Assembly (NCBI GenBank): GCA_902729315.2
Contig: LR746276.1
Location: 3,454,169 to 3,518,168 of the forward strand
DNA length: 64,000 nt
From: Spirodela intermedia
Taxonomy: Eukaryota > Streptophyta > Magnoliopsida > Alismatales > Araceae
Reading direction: 5' to 3'
This document shows positions 1 through 13,783 of this stretch, in pieces (position 1 is the first letter of the stretch; each line of letters starts with the position of its first letter). Below the pieces are notes generated by a model, which worked only from the letters and a program-made list of their open reading frames with translations, ran no database searches and had not been told where the DNA came from. A program made the position numbers and the translations under genes.

Positions 1-3000
1 CAATACCTTCCACTAGTTTCAAAGAAAGTAGCTGAGTTAGCTGGTTTAATAGGAGCACCTAATGTCTGGCAGACCAATCTCTGTAATGCTATTAGATGCA
101 TAGGTGTGCTGCGCCTTAGTCTTGAACAATGGAATGCTGAAAGGAATTATGTTTTCAAGGCGCAAGAGTTAAATCAAATATTTCTTCCTATTTTAAAATC
201 TTTAAGACATTTGGAAGAGGAGGTGCTTAATGTCATTACCGAATCATGTTCGTTTGATGACCTATATGAATCATACTCTGGCCTGCTTGAGCAGCATAGA
301 TCCTTTTGGAAGTGTATCATGTTGCCTCTTTCTCAACAGTCTGCAATTGCTTGGCATTTTCTGAGGAAGGAAGTACTCAAATTGAAGAGATTTTTCCCAG
401 CCGCCGTTCATAACTTACTGGTATGCCAAGTCATCTTGTCTTGTCTGTAGCCCTTTCATGGGCAATATTAAGAAGCTCTTTTTCTTTGCAGGAGCAAAGC
501 TCGGATCTTCTGAGAAGGTCACCGTGGAATCTTTCCTCAGCAAAGACCTTGCTATGGAAGCACGGTGGCCATCCGTTAGCATCACCCTCTGCAGATGTAT
601 TTGACAAAAAACATCAGATATTTTCTTTATGCGCGGATATCTGGCCTAAGAAAACGTTCTGGGAACTGCTCCGTAGAGGTAAATGTTACTTCCCTTTGGA
701 AGATATCTGCTGTTATCTCGTATTTAATACAGGGTTACTCCTATCTTGTTTAGATCGTTCAATGACAGATGCTGGTTTGTCAGCAAACACTGAACTCCGG
801 TACCTGGCCGTTCAAGGTACTCTTCATTTACTTTTTCATGTATCTTCATAGCGGAATGCCGTTCGTTGGCCCTTGTTCATTTTAGCAGAATATTTGCAGT
901 TACGTTTTTCTTTTGTTGCTAGAATGGTTTTTTACATTTTTTCCTTATTTTAAGCGTCATAAGTTTCTGAAGGGAACAATCCTACGATCTTTCCATTAAC
1001 TCTGGCACCATTATTTAGGGGTTGATATCTTATTCTTATCTTTGATCTTTTACAGTCTTTAACAACATCACACAGCGCCTCAATACTACCATATTTGGTC
1101 TTACATTGCACTATTTCTGGTCTTCTCATATGTTACATCGATTACAAAAGTAAATACCATTTTTTCTCATTTGCACCTCTGTTTTAAGGTTTCCCCTGCG
1201 ATTCTTTATATGTAATAGTTATACACGGAGGCTGAACTGTTTCTGCGTAGTTAGAAACTTGGAATTCTTCCTTCAATAAATTTTAGGTGAGCTTGAACCC
1301 ATGTTGTATTTATCGAATGAGTATTGTAAGTGCTCTCGTTTAGGAGGGAAATTTAGTTATAAAGAGAAGCTGATTTGCCAAGCACCCTCCACTATTTCGG
1401 ATAGTATTTATGGTTCTACCTTTTTCTTAGCAACTGGCTTTCATGGTTTTCATGTGATTATAGGTACTATTTTCTTGATCATATGCGGTATTCGCCAATA
1501 TCTGATAGTTTCCTATAGTTTTTTTGGCTTTTTAATACTCTCTTTGAATTTTTTTATTGGATGGTGTTTTGAAAATAACTTTTGCTCCTATATATTTAGA
1601 AGTATTTTTTATCTCCTTTATTCATGTTTTCTGCCTGTATACCTCGTTGTCAAACTTATTCAATGTTTCTCTCTTCGTCTCGTGAATATCTGATCGCTAT
1701 TTGTTCTATATACTCAACTTTTTTCTCGTGAATATTCTTTTGATCTCAATACTGGTTTAAGTCTTGTTACTGGTTACTTTTAATATTGTTTTAGGTATTT
1801 GCATGTCAACATATCTTATAAAGGTTGGTCGTGAAAATGACGATACCACAAATCATCTGGATGAAATTTATCAGGTAGGCGTGACGAAGCTTCATAATTG
1901 TTTTAGGTATGTGCTACAAGACGTCGTCTAACTCTGTTAAATGCAAAATGCAGGGTCTTTTGAGAAGAGCTGAACATGAGAGGAATAACCTTACGGCGAT
2001 TTTTATGGTTAACAAAGAAAATCCTACTTGTCACGTGGCCAAGACGTTGTGTACCAACTGTTGCATGTTCAATTCTGAGATATTGCGTGGAAAGGCAGTG
2101 ATTGACTGTTGGTTGCAGTCTCGTCCTTTGTTTGATAGAAGTAGCTTGCTATTAGATATTGAATTGCTTCAGGAATTAACTGAAAGCTGTACGCTTAATT
2201 CTAAGAACCTCTTTGAGGTAAATATTCTAGTTCTTAGAACTGTTTGTATATTTACTTTCCTGCCATATAGATTTCTTTGCCTTTTTCTGATATTATGACA
2301 TCGATTTAATTCCTATTCCCAATGATAAAGTTTACAGTAACCCAATTTGATGCTTCAGTATTTTAGATTATAACAAGGTGGCAGCTGACTAGTTAGGAAT
2401 GGGTGATCAATAACACCAATATTTCACCAGATAATTTATTAAATGAAACTCTGAGAAGTCATAGTGCCTTTGATAAAGTTCCTATGTAGTAGGATGAAGA
2501 TAATGAATGGATTGGGAGGGTGAGGGTCTTCTCAATGGTCATTGTTATTGATGGAAAGGTGCCGACTTATTGTTCTTGTTTCAGAACTATTACTGGACTT
2601 CGATTACCAAGCAATTGGGAATGTTCAATATTGATGAAAACTTTATTTTTGTTGTAAGTAGTGATTGGTTGTTGTTAGGAAATGTAGAAAACATTAACAT
2701 AGAGAGGGATAATACCCTAGCTTTGATAGAACAGAGACAAACAAAGGAGGAGAGAGGAATTCTCTGTCCCAAAAGACAGGGGAGGAGCAGCAGACAGACA
2801 CCTCAAGTATTTCTCTCACTCACTAAGTCTCTTAAATAGGGACAAACCTTAAGAATACTTTTCCCAAAATAGTCTTTAACCTAGTTACCCTTATACCTTG
2901 TAACACTCCCCCTCAAGATGAACTTTTGCAAAATTCATTTTGACTAAGTTGTTGACGATAATGCTGTTGACGATCCGTGTTAGCTCCCCTTGCAACAATC

Positions 3001-6000
3001 CATGGTAGCTTTCTTGCAACGGTATAGAAGAGCTCTTCAAGTAGACTAAATGCAAGCTCCCCCAAATAAGAGCGACGCCACCTTGAACATAGGCAGTGGT
3101 AGACTAGATGTAGACTCCACCAGATAGGAGGGCCGCTACCTCAAACAAAGGTAGCAATACTGGAAACATGGCTTCCCCAGATAAGAGTCATATCTCGAAC
3201 ATAAGTAGCAATATTGGAAACAAGGGTTCCCCCATATATGAACAGTGCTACCTCCAACAAGGGTAGTAATACTGGAAAGAAGGCTCCCCCATATCAGAGC
3301 AATGCGACTTCTAACAAGGACAGCAATACTGGAAATAATGCTCCCCCAGATAGGAGCACCTCCAACAAGGACAGCAATATTGGAAATCATCTCCCCCAAG
3401 TAAGAGTGACACTCCTCCAAGTGGGCAGACGATTGTAGCAGACTGGTGGTTACTGCAGCAGCAGTGGTGGTAGCAGCAGCGATGGCACTGGTGGCAGTGC
3501 TAGGGTTTACCTAGGCTCGGATACCATGTAGAAAACATAAACATAGAGAGGAATAATACCCTAGCTTTGACAGAACAGAGAGAAATAAAGGAGGAAGAGA
3601 GAAATAATACCCTAGCATTCTCTCACCCACTAAGTCCCTCAAATACGGACAAAACCCTAACAATATTTTTCCCAAAATAGCCTTTAACCTAATTACCCTT
3701 ATACCTTCTAACAGAAAGTTACCAAGCAATTGTTCTAGTTGTGTCACAATATTAGGAGAGTCAACAAAAGCACATTTGTGCACCTCTTGCACCAGTTCAT
3801 TAAGGAACATCTCTGACATGGATCAATTGATGTTGATCTGAAAACCACTTCTATAGAGAACAAATACTTCAAAGTTGGTGATCTAAGCCAGAGTTGCGTT
3901 TAATTCACTTTATGATTTCTTCTCTGATATTGACTAACTATTTTACATCCATCTATATTCAATCTTTATCAAGTTTGTATCTCCAGTGATGTCACATGTT
4001 CTTCGACTTAAACTTTTTTGGCCAAGTATGACAATGTGACAATGACTGTCAGGCCTGCGTTTGTTGCGAATCTTCATCATACCTTAGAGTTGGATCTTTC
4101 ATACCTATTCAATGATGAATTAATGAAAGAATAATTCACGATGATGACAATGACTGATTGTTGATCTGTAGTTTTATACCCTGTGTTTTTTCTTTAATCA
4201 TATCAATTCTTGATGTCTGATAGGCTTCAGACATTCTCACTACGATAACCATTTTCTTTCTAGGTTTTGTCAAGGATGTCGGAGTTTCTGCAATATGCCT
4301 TAGACTACTCATTAAAGTTATCTTCTAGATCACCTATTGATTTCTCCCCACATCAGAAGATTTTGTGGATGTTGGATGCTTGGACTTCAATTGGAGATGG
4401 TAATACTTTATGTTTTTATTTCGTTTTTTTAACATTAATTTTAGATTATCTGCTAACCTGTGATTGGCTTTTATTTGCTAGTCCACACAAAAATTGCCAA
4501 TTTTGTTCATCAGATGTGGTTTAACTGGCATTCTTCTCTGTGGTATTGCTGTTCTGAACTGGATAAGGTACCTTATAAAATTATTTTGCGTGGCCAGTTG
4601 ATGTCTGCTGGATTTCTCTGTTAACATTTCTTCGTTACCAAATGCAGAAACCTTTGCCACAAATTCGTGATCAGATTTGCCTGCTTACGCAGCCAATCAG
4701 ATTTGATGCACTTGACCAGATTCTGTAAGATCATGTCTACCACCGCTCTTTGTTTTCATTTTCTTCGTATTTTTTGTCTTCCTGTTTTTATCATCTTTTC
4801 TGATCGCAACTAGCTACATCTTCTTGAAGGGGGAGTTAGCATCAGTAAAATCTCAATGTGCTATTTTTTGGAAACTGCAGTCTCCTCAATGTTTTATTTC
4901 AATCTTTAAGCTTGTTATGATGTATGAATCGCTCCCAAATCAAGAGCCATCACCATTTTCAAGGACAAACCTATTAATCTCCCTTGCTACCCTTGTAAAT
5001 ATAGTGCTGCTATGGATAGGATCTACAATTACTTTCTGGTAGTTTAGGAGATTATTTTCTTGAGACTATTCATATTACATCTGGACTACCTCTTCCTTTA
5101 GTTGTTAGAGGACCATTTCGGTTTTCTTTCGAGGATATTTCTGATTACAGGCTTATCTGCTTTTTTTTCTTTTTTTTCTTTTTTTTCTGTTTTTGAGCAG
5201 CATGCTAGACTTATCTCACAATGGCTTTGTTGTGATTTTGCAGCCAAGGAACACATTCTATAAGTGAATATGATGCTTATCGTTTCAAGCTTAGGGTCAC
5301 ATCGAGGAATCTTTATCAAGATGCTCTCCCAGATAGAGATATGCTTAAGTTTCTCCATGCTGCAGCTCGTTCTCTATTTCGTCAGGTATTTGTTCATATT
5401 GATGTGATTTTTGACTAACACAACAATCTGACGCCTGGAATTAATGTATTTCATGGATGCAGATCATATTTGCACATAAAAAATCTTTTGAAGCAGCAGC
5501 ATTTCAAGAAATCAAGAACTATCTCAATCATCTCAAAGATAACTATGTAAAGATATATACGCTCCATTGTTTCTTGCCTTCTATGGGCTGTGGTTTTTCA
5601 AATGCTTTCATAAATGGATAATGTAATTCTATTTCTGCGTTGATCTAAAAAATGCAGCTTGTGTTGTGCTTGTTTTTCAGGAACAAAATTTTAAAGGTTT
5701 GAAGACCCTTCTTTTATCCTCGAGCTGCAATAGTCTGATCTTGTGTGTGGATTCGCTTATAGAACCATTGGTCACAGAATTGTATTCTGAATATCAGCAA
5801 GGTTTGTTTGAGAATTTACTGTATATTTTCCTGATCATGCATTTTCAGGTATTTTAACCAAAAAATCCATTTGTACCTTCTGATGTGAGTGGAGATAACG
5901 AGAAATATATATGAGCTATTGCTTATTTGTCTTGTTTTATCTTGCAAAGGTATAAATGATGGTATGCTTTGAGCTTGATCTTAGTCTGAATGTTTTTTGC

Positions 6001-9000
6001 CATAAGTTAAACCATTCCCGTATTATTTTTTTTGCCATAACGGCATTTTTGTTTTTTTTTTTTGCCTTGGGTAAGTTGCTAGTTTGTTTTCCAGGCAATG
6101 CAGAATATATCCATAATCTCGGTCTTGCATGGGTGTACTTGGGGCTTCTACGCTTCCATCTTCTGCTCAATTTGGACTGTCCAGATCCTGCTATGAAGTA
6201 TTCCTTCAAGTATTCTCAAATAGTAGAGAGGATTTCCATGCTTGAACTTGAAATCAAGGTACATGAATTCCTTAGTGGCTATGAATACTCAACAAATGGT
6301 TTCACTGGGTTACATTTCTGCACACTTTTGGTGGCTACTCATGTATGCTTTGTAACTCTAAGTATTTTTTGTGAGCCAATTGGCCAAAGGAACATAATGG
6401 TATATCATGAAACACGTCATTGGCAAAGCCTGCTTCCCCGTGCTTGATAGTGACAAGAATGAGCGGGAACATTATTTCCTTTTCAAGAAAATTTTCTGAT
6501 TAACAAACGCATTTGTAATCGCCTTAACCACGTTGATAATGAAAAAAAAATCTGATAACTATGCCTTCCTTAGGTGCGTTGGCAATGTGAAAATTTAGCA
6601 GGCAAATATCTGCCGAGAGATGAACAAGATGACAGAGTGTGCTTGCTGAAGAAACTTGAGGAGGAAAAGAAAAAGCTCCAGGCAAAGGTGGTTTGTTTTT
6701 CTTTTCTAATTCTTTTGTCTTATCCTATTTTCGTATTATATACTTTGGAGTAATTATAAGTTTATAGAAATGATTGTTTCTTTCATTGAATATACTTGTC
6801 ACTTTTTTGAGTTTTGGATTTAATACTAAATGAATACCCGTCTAGCTTTTTTCACGTGGTTATATTGTTGCTTTAACTAGAGAAATAGTAAAAAATATGA
6901 GGGTAATTTTTCAATAAGTTAGTTCTTTTTTGTTGTTATGATATTCCATAAGATAGGTGGGTTCTCTTATTATTATGATATGGGGAAAAATCTGAGACAA
7001 AGGACCATAAATCATTCTAGGGTCTCCTAGATATGAAGCAAGCACCTAGCAATTGGGGAACTGGTACAAGGATAACAAGAACCTTTCAACTGCAGAGTTC
7101 TTGAATAGTGTTTACATGCTCTAATGCCATTTGTAGCGACTATTTCTTCATTGCCAATTTGGCATTTGGTAGCAAATGGCAATGCTATAGTCATTACCCT
7201 TTATAAATTAAATCATACGAATGGACTTTTTGCAGGTTGTTTTTCGCCCTAATATAGAAGATTTTGAGAACTTGAAAACTTTTTGTGCTGGATTCCTTGG
7301 ATCAGACTTTAAATTTCCCTGCAATTTGAGGAACATGGATGAAGTTCAAAATTGGCAGGTATGCCCTTGCTATAATCATCTTTGTGAAGGCTATATCTTG
7401 AATATTTTATCGATTTCCTTGCACGTTTTCAATATTCTTTATCGCAGGTCAAATCAGCGCAATTTATTCACCAGTTATCTGAAAAATTTGGCGCGTATAT
7501 TGACATAATTCAACCGGTCCAAGTTGCTATATATGAAATTAAATTGGGTATGTCATTGTTTATGTCAAGTGCGTTGGAGAATGAATATCTGACGAAGTTG
7601 GACCAAAGCAGGGACAAAGTCTTGGTGAGAGTTATGCTTTGTTAATCAAATTTTCCTCTAGAAGCCTTTCTTCCGTTAGTGTTAGTTTGATGAAGTTTAT
7701 TTTTGTAGTTATTTTAACGAGTTTATCATGTCTTTTTTTTTCCATTTTATAGTTTGAAAGTTTTCATGATAAGTGTGTCTATACTTGATCTTTATTTGGT
7801 GTTATTGAAACATTTGCGATTTTTTTTTTGTTGGCTCCTTTGTCAAGTGGCAATTAAGCTTTTTGTTGTGTCACTTGGAATCTCTTTGCAGGAGACCATT
7901 TATTCTATGATGCAGTTTCCTAGATCTTTTCTGGATGAATTTACTCTATCTGATCTGCAACACAAGAAGACTGCATGTTTCAATGTTAATGCCTTTTGTC
8001 ATATTCTGAAGAAATTGAGTGATAACTCAACTACTCGCAGGGTAATGGCGCTTTTTGTCTCACTACTTGTATATATGTATTCTTGGAATTGATGTCTTTG
8101 CTATTTATTTTAATATTTGACTATAGAGCTTATGTCCATTCGTTCTTTGTTTATGTCGTGACAAAATTGCTAAATTAGTTGCTGCTACCACAGATATCTT
8201 TACAGCAGCTAGAAGCTGTTGTTCATCATCTTAATCTTACCAATGTAGCACATCATGTCTGGACTTCACAAATCATGGATGATAGTTCTTTTTCTGTAAG
8301 TTTCTCCTATACTTCAACTAATTCCAACTCCATTGGCTGCAAGGATGACCTCCACTATTTTTTCTGCCCTCAGCTTTTGAATAAGGTATTTGATCGCTTT
8401 GCAAAACTGTGGTTTGGAATGAAATTTCAAGTAAAAATGAACAAAGATTTGGAGGACCAGTACTTCAAATTCAAGCCTCGTGCAATCAGGATAGATGAGA
8501 TTTTAAAAATTGACATGCTATCAATGAGTGAAGTTGATTCTGATGGAAACTTTGCCGCTGGATTGGAAGATATGTTTGTTGATACTGAAGTCGCTCAGGT
8601 GGAGGCCCAATATAATATTTTATCTATCTATTTTCTTGATCTTTCTTAAATATAGTTCCTAATGTGTTTGATGCATCAGGTGGGTCCTTGTATAGAGAAA
8701 GAGAATCTAGAGGAGGAGTGGAACCAAATTCCAGAGCCTCTTTTGAAGAGCATGCTCAATGTCCACAATCAACTATTCGGTTCAGGTTCCCTCTATGAAT
8801 ATGTGAGTTTTTACTCTACCTTTACACTCCTGTAGCAAATAGTAAATATTCATGTACATTGAAACAAAGAAGTTTGCTATTCTATTATTTTCCTGTCAGC
8901 AACGACAAAATGGCTGTAAAAAAGTTGACAAAGTAGATTAGATGGGGTCTTTCATGTGAATTCATGAAGTCTTTCGTTTTTTTATCTTAGGATCTGGATC

Positions 9001-11868
9001 CCTGGGTTTCCGTCGAAAATATGTTAGTTTAATTTTTTATTGTGTATCATTTAATGCCCGAGTTTCTTTAATTTTCTGAGATAATCTGCTGTCTTAACCA
9101 ATTAGGATTCATAATAAAGTATTTTCTGCTCTCTATTTCAGGCTCCTATTAGTAATACTACCAACGAGGAGAAATTACAGCTATTTTTGGATTCATTTGA
9201 CGTGGGGACTTGTTTATTGAAAGGTAACCGTGGATGATTGGTTTGATGATTAAATACTCATGTATTCCCTTATTGTAATATCTTGAATATCTGTATGTTT
9301 TTTCAGGCTTACCCACATCGATATCTGCTACTCTGGATGAGAAACTTGTGATAGAACAGGTGCTTCGTGTATCTTTGGAGTTTGAAGAGAACATGAGCTC
9401 GCTTCAGCTACGAATTCGTACATTCAATATCTACAAGGTGACACAAGATTGCTTTTGAGAGTTGTCTAAATGATTTAGATCCTTTATTTAATATCCCAGT
9501 TGATAATGTTCTGTCAGGATCCAAATGCTTCAGCTATGTCTAAAATGGTTGAACCTCTACTTAATATTCAACAACGGGTAAAGTGCCTTCTTAGTGAGTG
9601 GTCGGATCATCCAGCTCTCCAAAAGCTTTTTGATGTGACAGAAATGCTCTTGTCTGTTCCATTAGAGGTTCCCCTTTATAAGGTATGATAGCTTCAGATA
9701 GTCCAATGGACACCTTAATTCTGTGCTTTCATTTAGCAGTGTGCTTTTCCATTACACATTACACATTATTTTGCAGGCATTGTGTGGGTTAGAATCCTTA
9801 CTTGTGAGAATTCATTCATTACAAGAAATATTGCCAAAATTCTCTATTGGAGGTAAGGACTAAGGGCGTCTATTATGAAATCATTGTGTCGTTGAGATAT
9901 CTCCCTGTATCTGATTAGTAACCTCTACAGACCTCGTGGAACCAATTTATTCTCTGGTCTACGCTTGGCAGAAGATTGAACTAGATTGTTGGCCTAAATT
10001 GCTTGATGGAATTGAGGAGCAGTATGAACTGAACGCTGGGAAGGTATGTAACTTTTGTGGATGTTGGTACTTTGAAAGTTCTGTTTGCTCTTTCTAACTT
10101 TCATTTTCAAAATCCGCAGCTATGGTTTCCTTTGCATTCGGTTCTTCATCGTAAAGTTTCTGGAGATGCTGATCGTGATAATGCCTTTACTGTCCAGAGG
10201 CATGTACCACTCTATTTTTTCTGTGAAATTTCTTGCAGTTTAATGTTGAAAGTTATTATCTAACAGAAGCTTGAAACTGCAGTGTAGAAGAATTTGTGCA
10301 AACAAGCAGCCTTGGTGAGTTTAGTAAACGTCTAAAACTTCTGCTTGCCTTCCATGGGCAGTTTAATACTGCTGTCTGCTTGAATGTTTGCGAAAGGTAA
10401 TATTTTGGATTCTCACTTGTTATTCTCCATTCTTCCCGTTCAGCTTCTGATATGAAGTCACTGGGGCCTTCATTTGATGGCCAGACGTTAACAAGAATTT
10501 CATTTCCTGAAGGAGTTTTTTTTTTAATCATGTAGCTCTCATCAGAAAGAAATCTTGAATATCCTGTACAACGCTTTTGGATACTATATACAGTTTTTCC
10601 CTTTGTAAGTGCCCTATGACAGCTTCATTTGAGTTTGTGTTTTCTACGCCTTGTTATGTCCATTCAATATTTGATTCATGACATTTTATTGTCTCCGCAG
10701 AGTCATCAGACACATTGAAGCTGAAAAAAATGGCAAAATGGAGGAAATAAAGAATCAGATAAAGCTTTTAAAGTGGGAGCAGCCAAACTCCCGTTTATCC
10801 ATGGAGAGATTCAGAGCGGCTCGGCATAAACTATGCAAGACTGTTAAGAAGTTCAATGTAATTGCTATACGTTAAATTTGACTTTGAAATTGATGATATG
10901 TCTTATCTCTGGCGTACCTATTTACATTATCCTCCCGATTCTAGGAAGAGAGATTTGCTTTCTTGCAGTGATGGATTGAACTTGATTGCATATTTCCTTG
11001 TGTTTTACAGGATTTTCTACAGCAACCTATGATGATTTTTCTCAATCAAGAAACAAATGTGAAAAACCGTCTAGTCACGGCATGGTTTAAACAAAAGCCC
11101 AATGGTGAAACAGATGGTGAACCGGTTCCCTTTCCATCAGAACCAACTTACATTGGTGCAATAGAAAGGTCTGGTCTTTCTTTATGCCTTTCCAATTGAG
11201 CTGTATATATTTTAGAGTATTTGTTTGATTTTTCTTAATTTTTTTTAGGTTGATGAATAATCATGGATGGAGTGAAAAAGTAAAATTAGCACTCGAAGCT
11301 GCCCATGTCAGGAGGGCTTCCGAATACATTGATTTACAATACAGAGGTTGGGGGTTCTGTCTATGTGAATTGTGCATGGTTATTTGTTCTCTTTCTATAA
11401 ATCTATGTTCAAGAAAATGCCAACGGTTTCTTATTTTCTATTTGTTTGATTGGTCATATATTACTTACTGCTAACATAGTGCAACACGATTTGATCCAGA
11501 TATCTCAAATCCCATCAGATTGTCATCGTTTACTGAGTGTCAGGCAGTTCTTTCATCCACAAGCAGCGGTTGGGCCTCACTTGAACAGATATACGGACAT
11601 GCGATTGCCTTTTCTCATGTTTGGAAAAATGCTACCAAGAATCTGAAAAAACGCAGGTCTCTAGCTGACCTCTTTAAAACCTTGGAAGCAACTGGGTTAT
11701 CGAGGCACAGAGCTCTACAGTCTGAGGTATTTGCGCATCATGTAGACTATATTTCAGGGGATTGTGTTCAATGGCTTCAAGAAAATATCGAATATATGAA
11801 ACATTACTGTCGGGTTTCTTTTAATGATTAGTCACATAAATGAGTTGTAAGCTCCAGGGAAATGTATA

Positions 11869-11899
<31 letters not shown>

Positions 11900-13743
11900 A
11901 TATATTTGTTCCTAACTTGATTCTGTAAATTCCTGTATATTATCTTTTGAACAAGATTTATCAATCATTTTCTTTTGTACATATGTATTTACCCTTTTGA
12001 TAAATCTCTGCAGATAAGGACTCGTGATTTAAAATTTGATGGGTTTGGTGCGTTAATTTTTTGGTATTTTCGCCGTGTCTCTGCAGGTGAAGATGTCCAA
12101 CCAGTCGAGTACTCTACTTCTTCAGTCGTCATACGACGTCCAGCATTTATTGTTCCAAGAGACAAACTCCTCCATCAGTCTCACCGATGATGGTCAAATG
12201 CTTAGAAACAACAATTTTAATTTAGAATGGAAAAAATCTAATCGGTGCTACTTCAAGAACATTGCTTTGCTACAGGAAATACGGCAGGCTCGCCTGAATT
12301 TCCATAAGGATTTATCTCTGGAACAGGTCTGTTCTCGAACTTCTTTTCCTGAAAAACTAACATGCGAAGATTGTGGGCATTCTATATTTACTTGTTTGCT
12401 TGTGTACTTGCTAAGGTCAACCGAGCATTGTCCTTCATCGACCATCTCATTATGATTCAGCAGGATCAGCGCTTCACTTTATATGCTTTTTTTGGGCAGA
12501 TGAAGAAAATGAGAAGTCATTTTTCTTCATTAGGGGATATTGGTATGAATGTTTGTAGCTAAAGTGGTTGTCATTTTTCATGTCCCAGCTTCTTGCTGAC
12601 GCAGTCGTCATTTTCAGGACATGGGGATCTACTTTTATCCTATAATCAATCGGCGCTATTTGAATGCATGTGGAAGCAAAAGGTAAATATCTGAAGTGGA
12701 ATACCGTGGAAAATAGTTTACTCTTTACTAATAGGAAGGTTTATAAGCTAGATCTGTATTTTTCTTATAACCTCCTCAATTTTTTCAGAAATTGTTCGAC
12801 ATGTTGGTGGTGATGTCAAAAGACATGTCTTTGCTTATGCAATGCATTGGGAACAGTCACCTGATTGGTTGCCAGATTGTCAAGGATGAAGCTGTGATGA
12901 TTTCCACTTTCCTTGATAGGCATAATAAATATTTTGTCAAATCAAAGGTTTGGTTTTTTTCCCTCTTTTTTTTGCTGTCAAAATCCATGAAATATTTCAT
13001 AATCGTTGATGCCTTAACAGGAGTTATTGGATAAATACCTTCTTGGTAGAGATGGAGTGACAACATCCGTGAAATGCAAAACTCCGTTCATAGTTTCAAA
13101 ACAAATGGAGATTCTTGTAATGCAAAATTTCCGAATCATTCATTCTTTGGAAGATGATATCAACAATTTCAGCACTTCTAAGGTTTTCCAGAGATCCATC
13201 AGCAGCATTGTGCTTGATCGATTTAAAGAGCTCATCACCAAGGTACACAACAGTTCACTATTCCATTCATTTCGGGAGTATTACTTGAGATGCCATGATT
13301 GTCTGCACGCATGTAAAATTCAAGTCAGACTGCAACTTGTGGCTATTTTCATGATGGCAATCGTAGGAGGGGAGGATTTTAATGGCTGAGTATGCTGTCT
13401 TCTGCATTCCGTGTATGAGGATGAATTTTTTTTACCATAGGCTAATAATTATCAGCATAATAATATTCTTGTTCATTTTTGTTACACGGATGTAGATTTC
13501 CATAAAACCGTTAGATCCTGGGATGATCGGTGTGCAGCATGGTGCTTCCTGTTCTTCATATGGTGCATTTGATATCTTAAATTTCCAGGAGAATTAGCAT
13601 ATTTTGCCTGCGTCACACGCAAGCAGCTGCTACACGAAATTTGTTGCATTCTTTTTCGTCTCCTTTTACCCTAATCCTTTGCAGCTATTGTCTGAAGGTC
13701 TTTGGGGACGCTAATAGATATAGTATGATATGACATATATGGA

Positions 13744-13783
<40 letters not shown>

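Larger units (their letters stand above)
2683..3713 (-). mobile_element. TRIM-like miniature LTR retrotransposon in an MDN1 intron
   Basis: Two direct repeats, 2683-2905 and 3527-3713, both begin TGTAGAAAAC and end in AACA, so they have TG..CA termini. They bracket 621 bp with no coding capacity. On the minus strand the base right after the 5' LTR (3527-3713) begins TGGTATCCGAGC, an 11-of-12 match to the initiator-Met tRNA primer-binding site. Just before the 3' LTR (2683-2905) lies the purine tract TTGAGGGGGAG. The four bases GAAA occur immediately outside both ends, a possible target-site duplication (5 bp would be expected). About 1.03 kb with no gag or pol fits a TRIM. The host intron (2218-4263) keeps its splice sites. 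Confidence 0.82.

Noticed and set aside
1301-1693. 130-codon membrane-like frame taken as a gene
   Set aside because: Only the middle 40 codons resemble cox3; the ends are intron sequence rich in Phe and Leu, so it is an organelle insertion, not a gene.
3136-3420. 94-codon repetitive minus-strand frame
   Set aside because: Arises from the minisatellite in the TRIM interior.
11727-11831. In-frame continuation of the MDN1 exon past 11726
   Set aside because: The frame stays open for 34 codons, but a GAG|GTATTT donor and an in-phase acceptor at 12087 restore the family sequence, so I treat it as intron.
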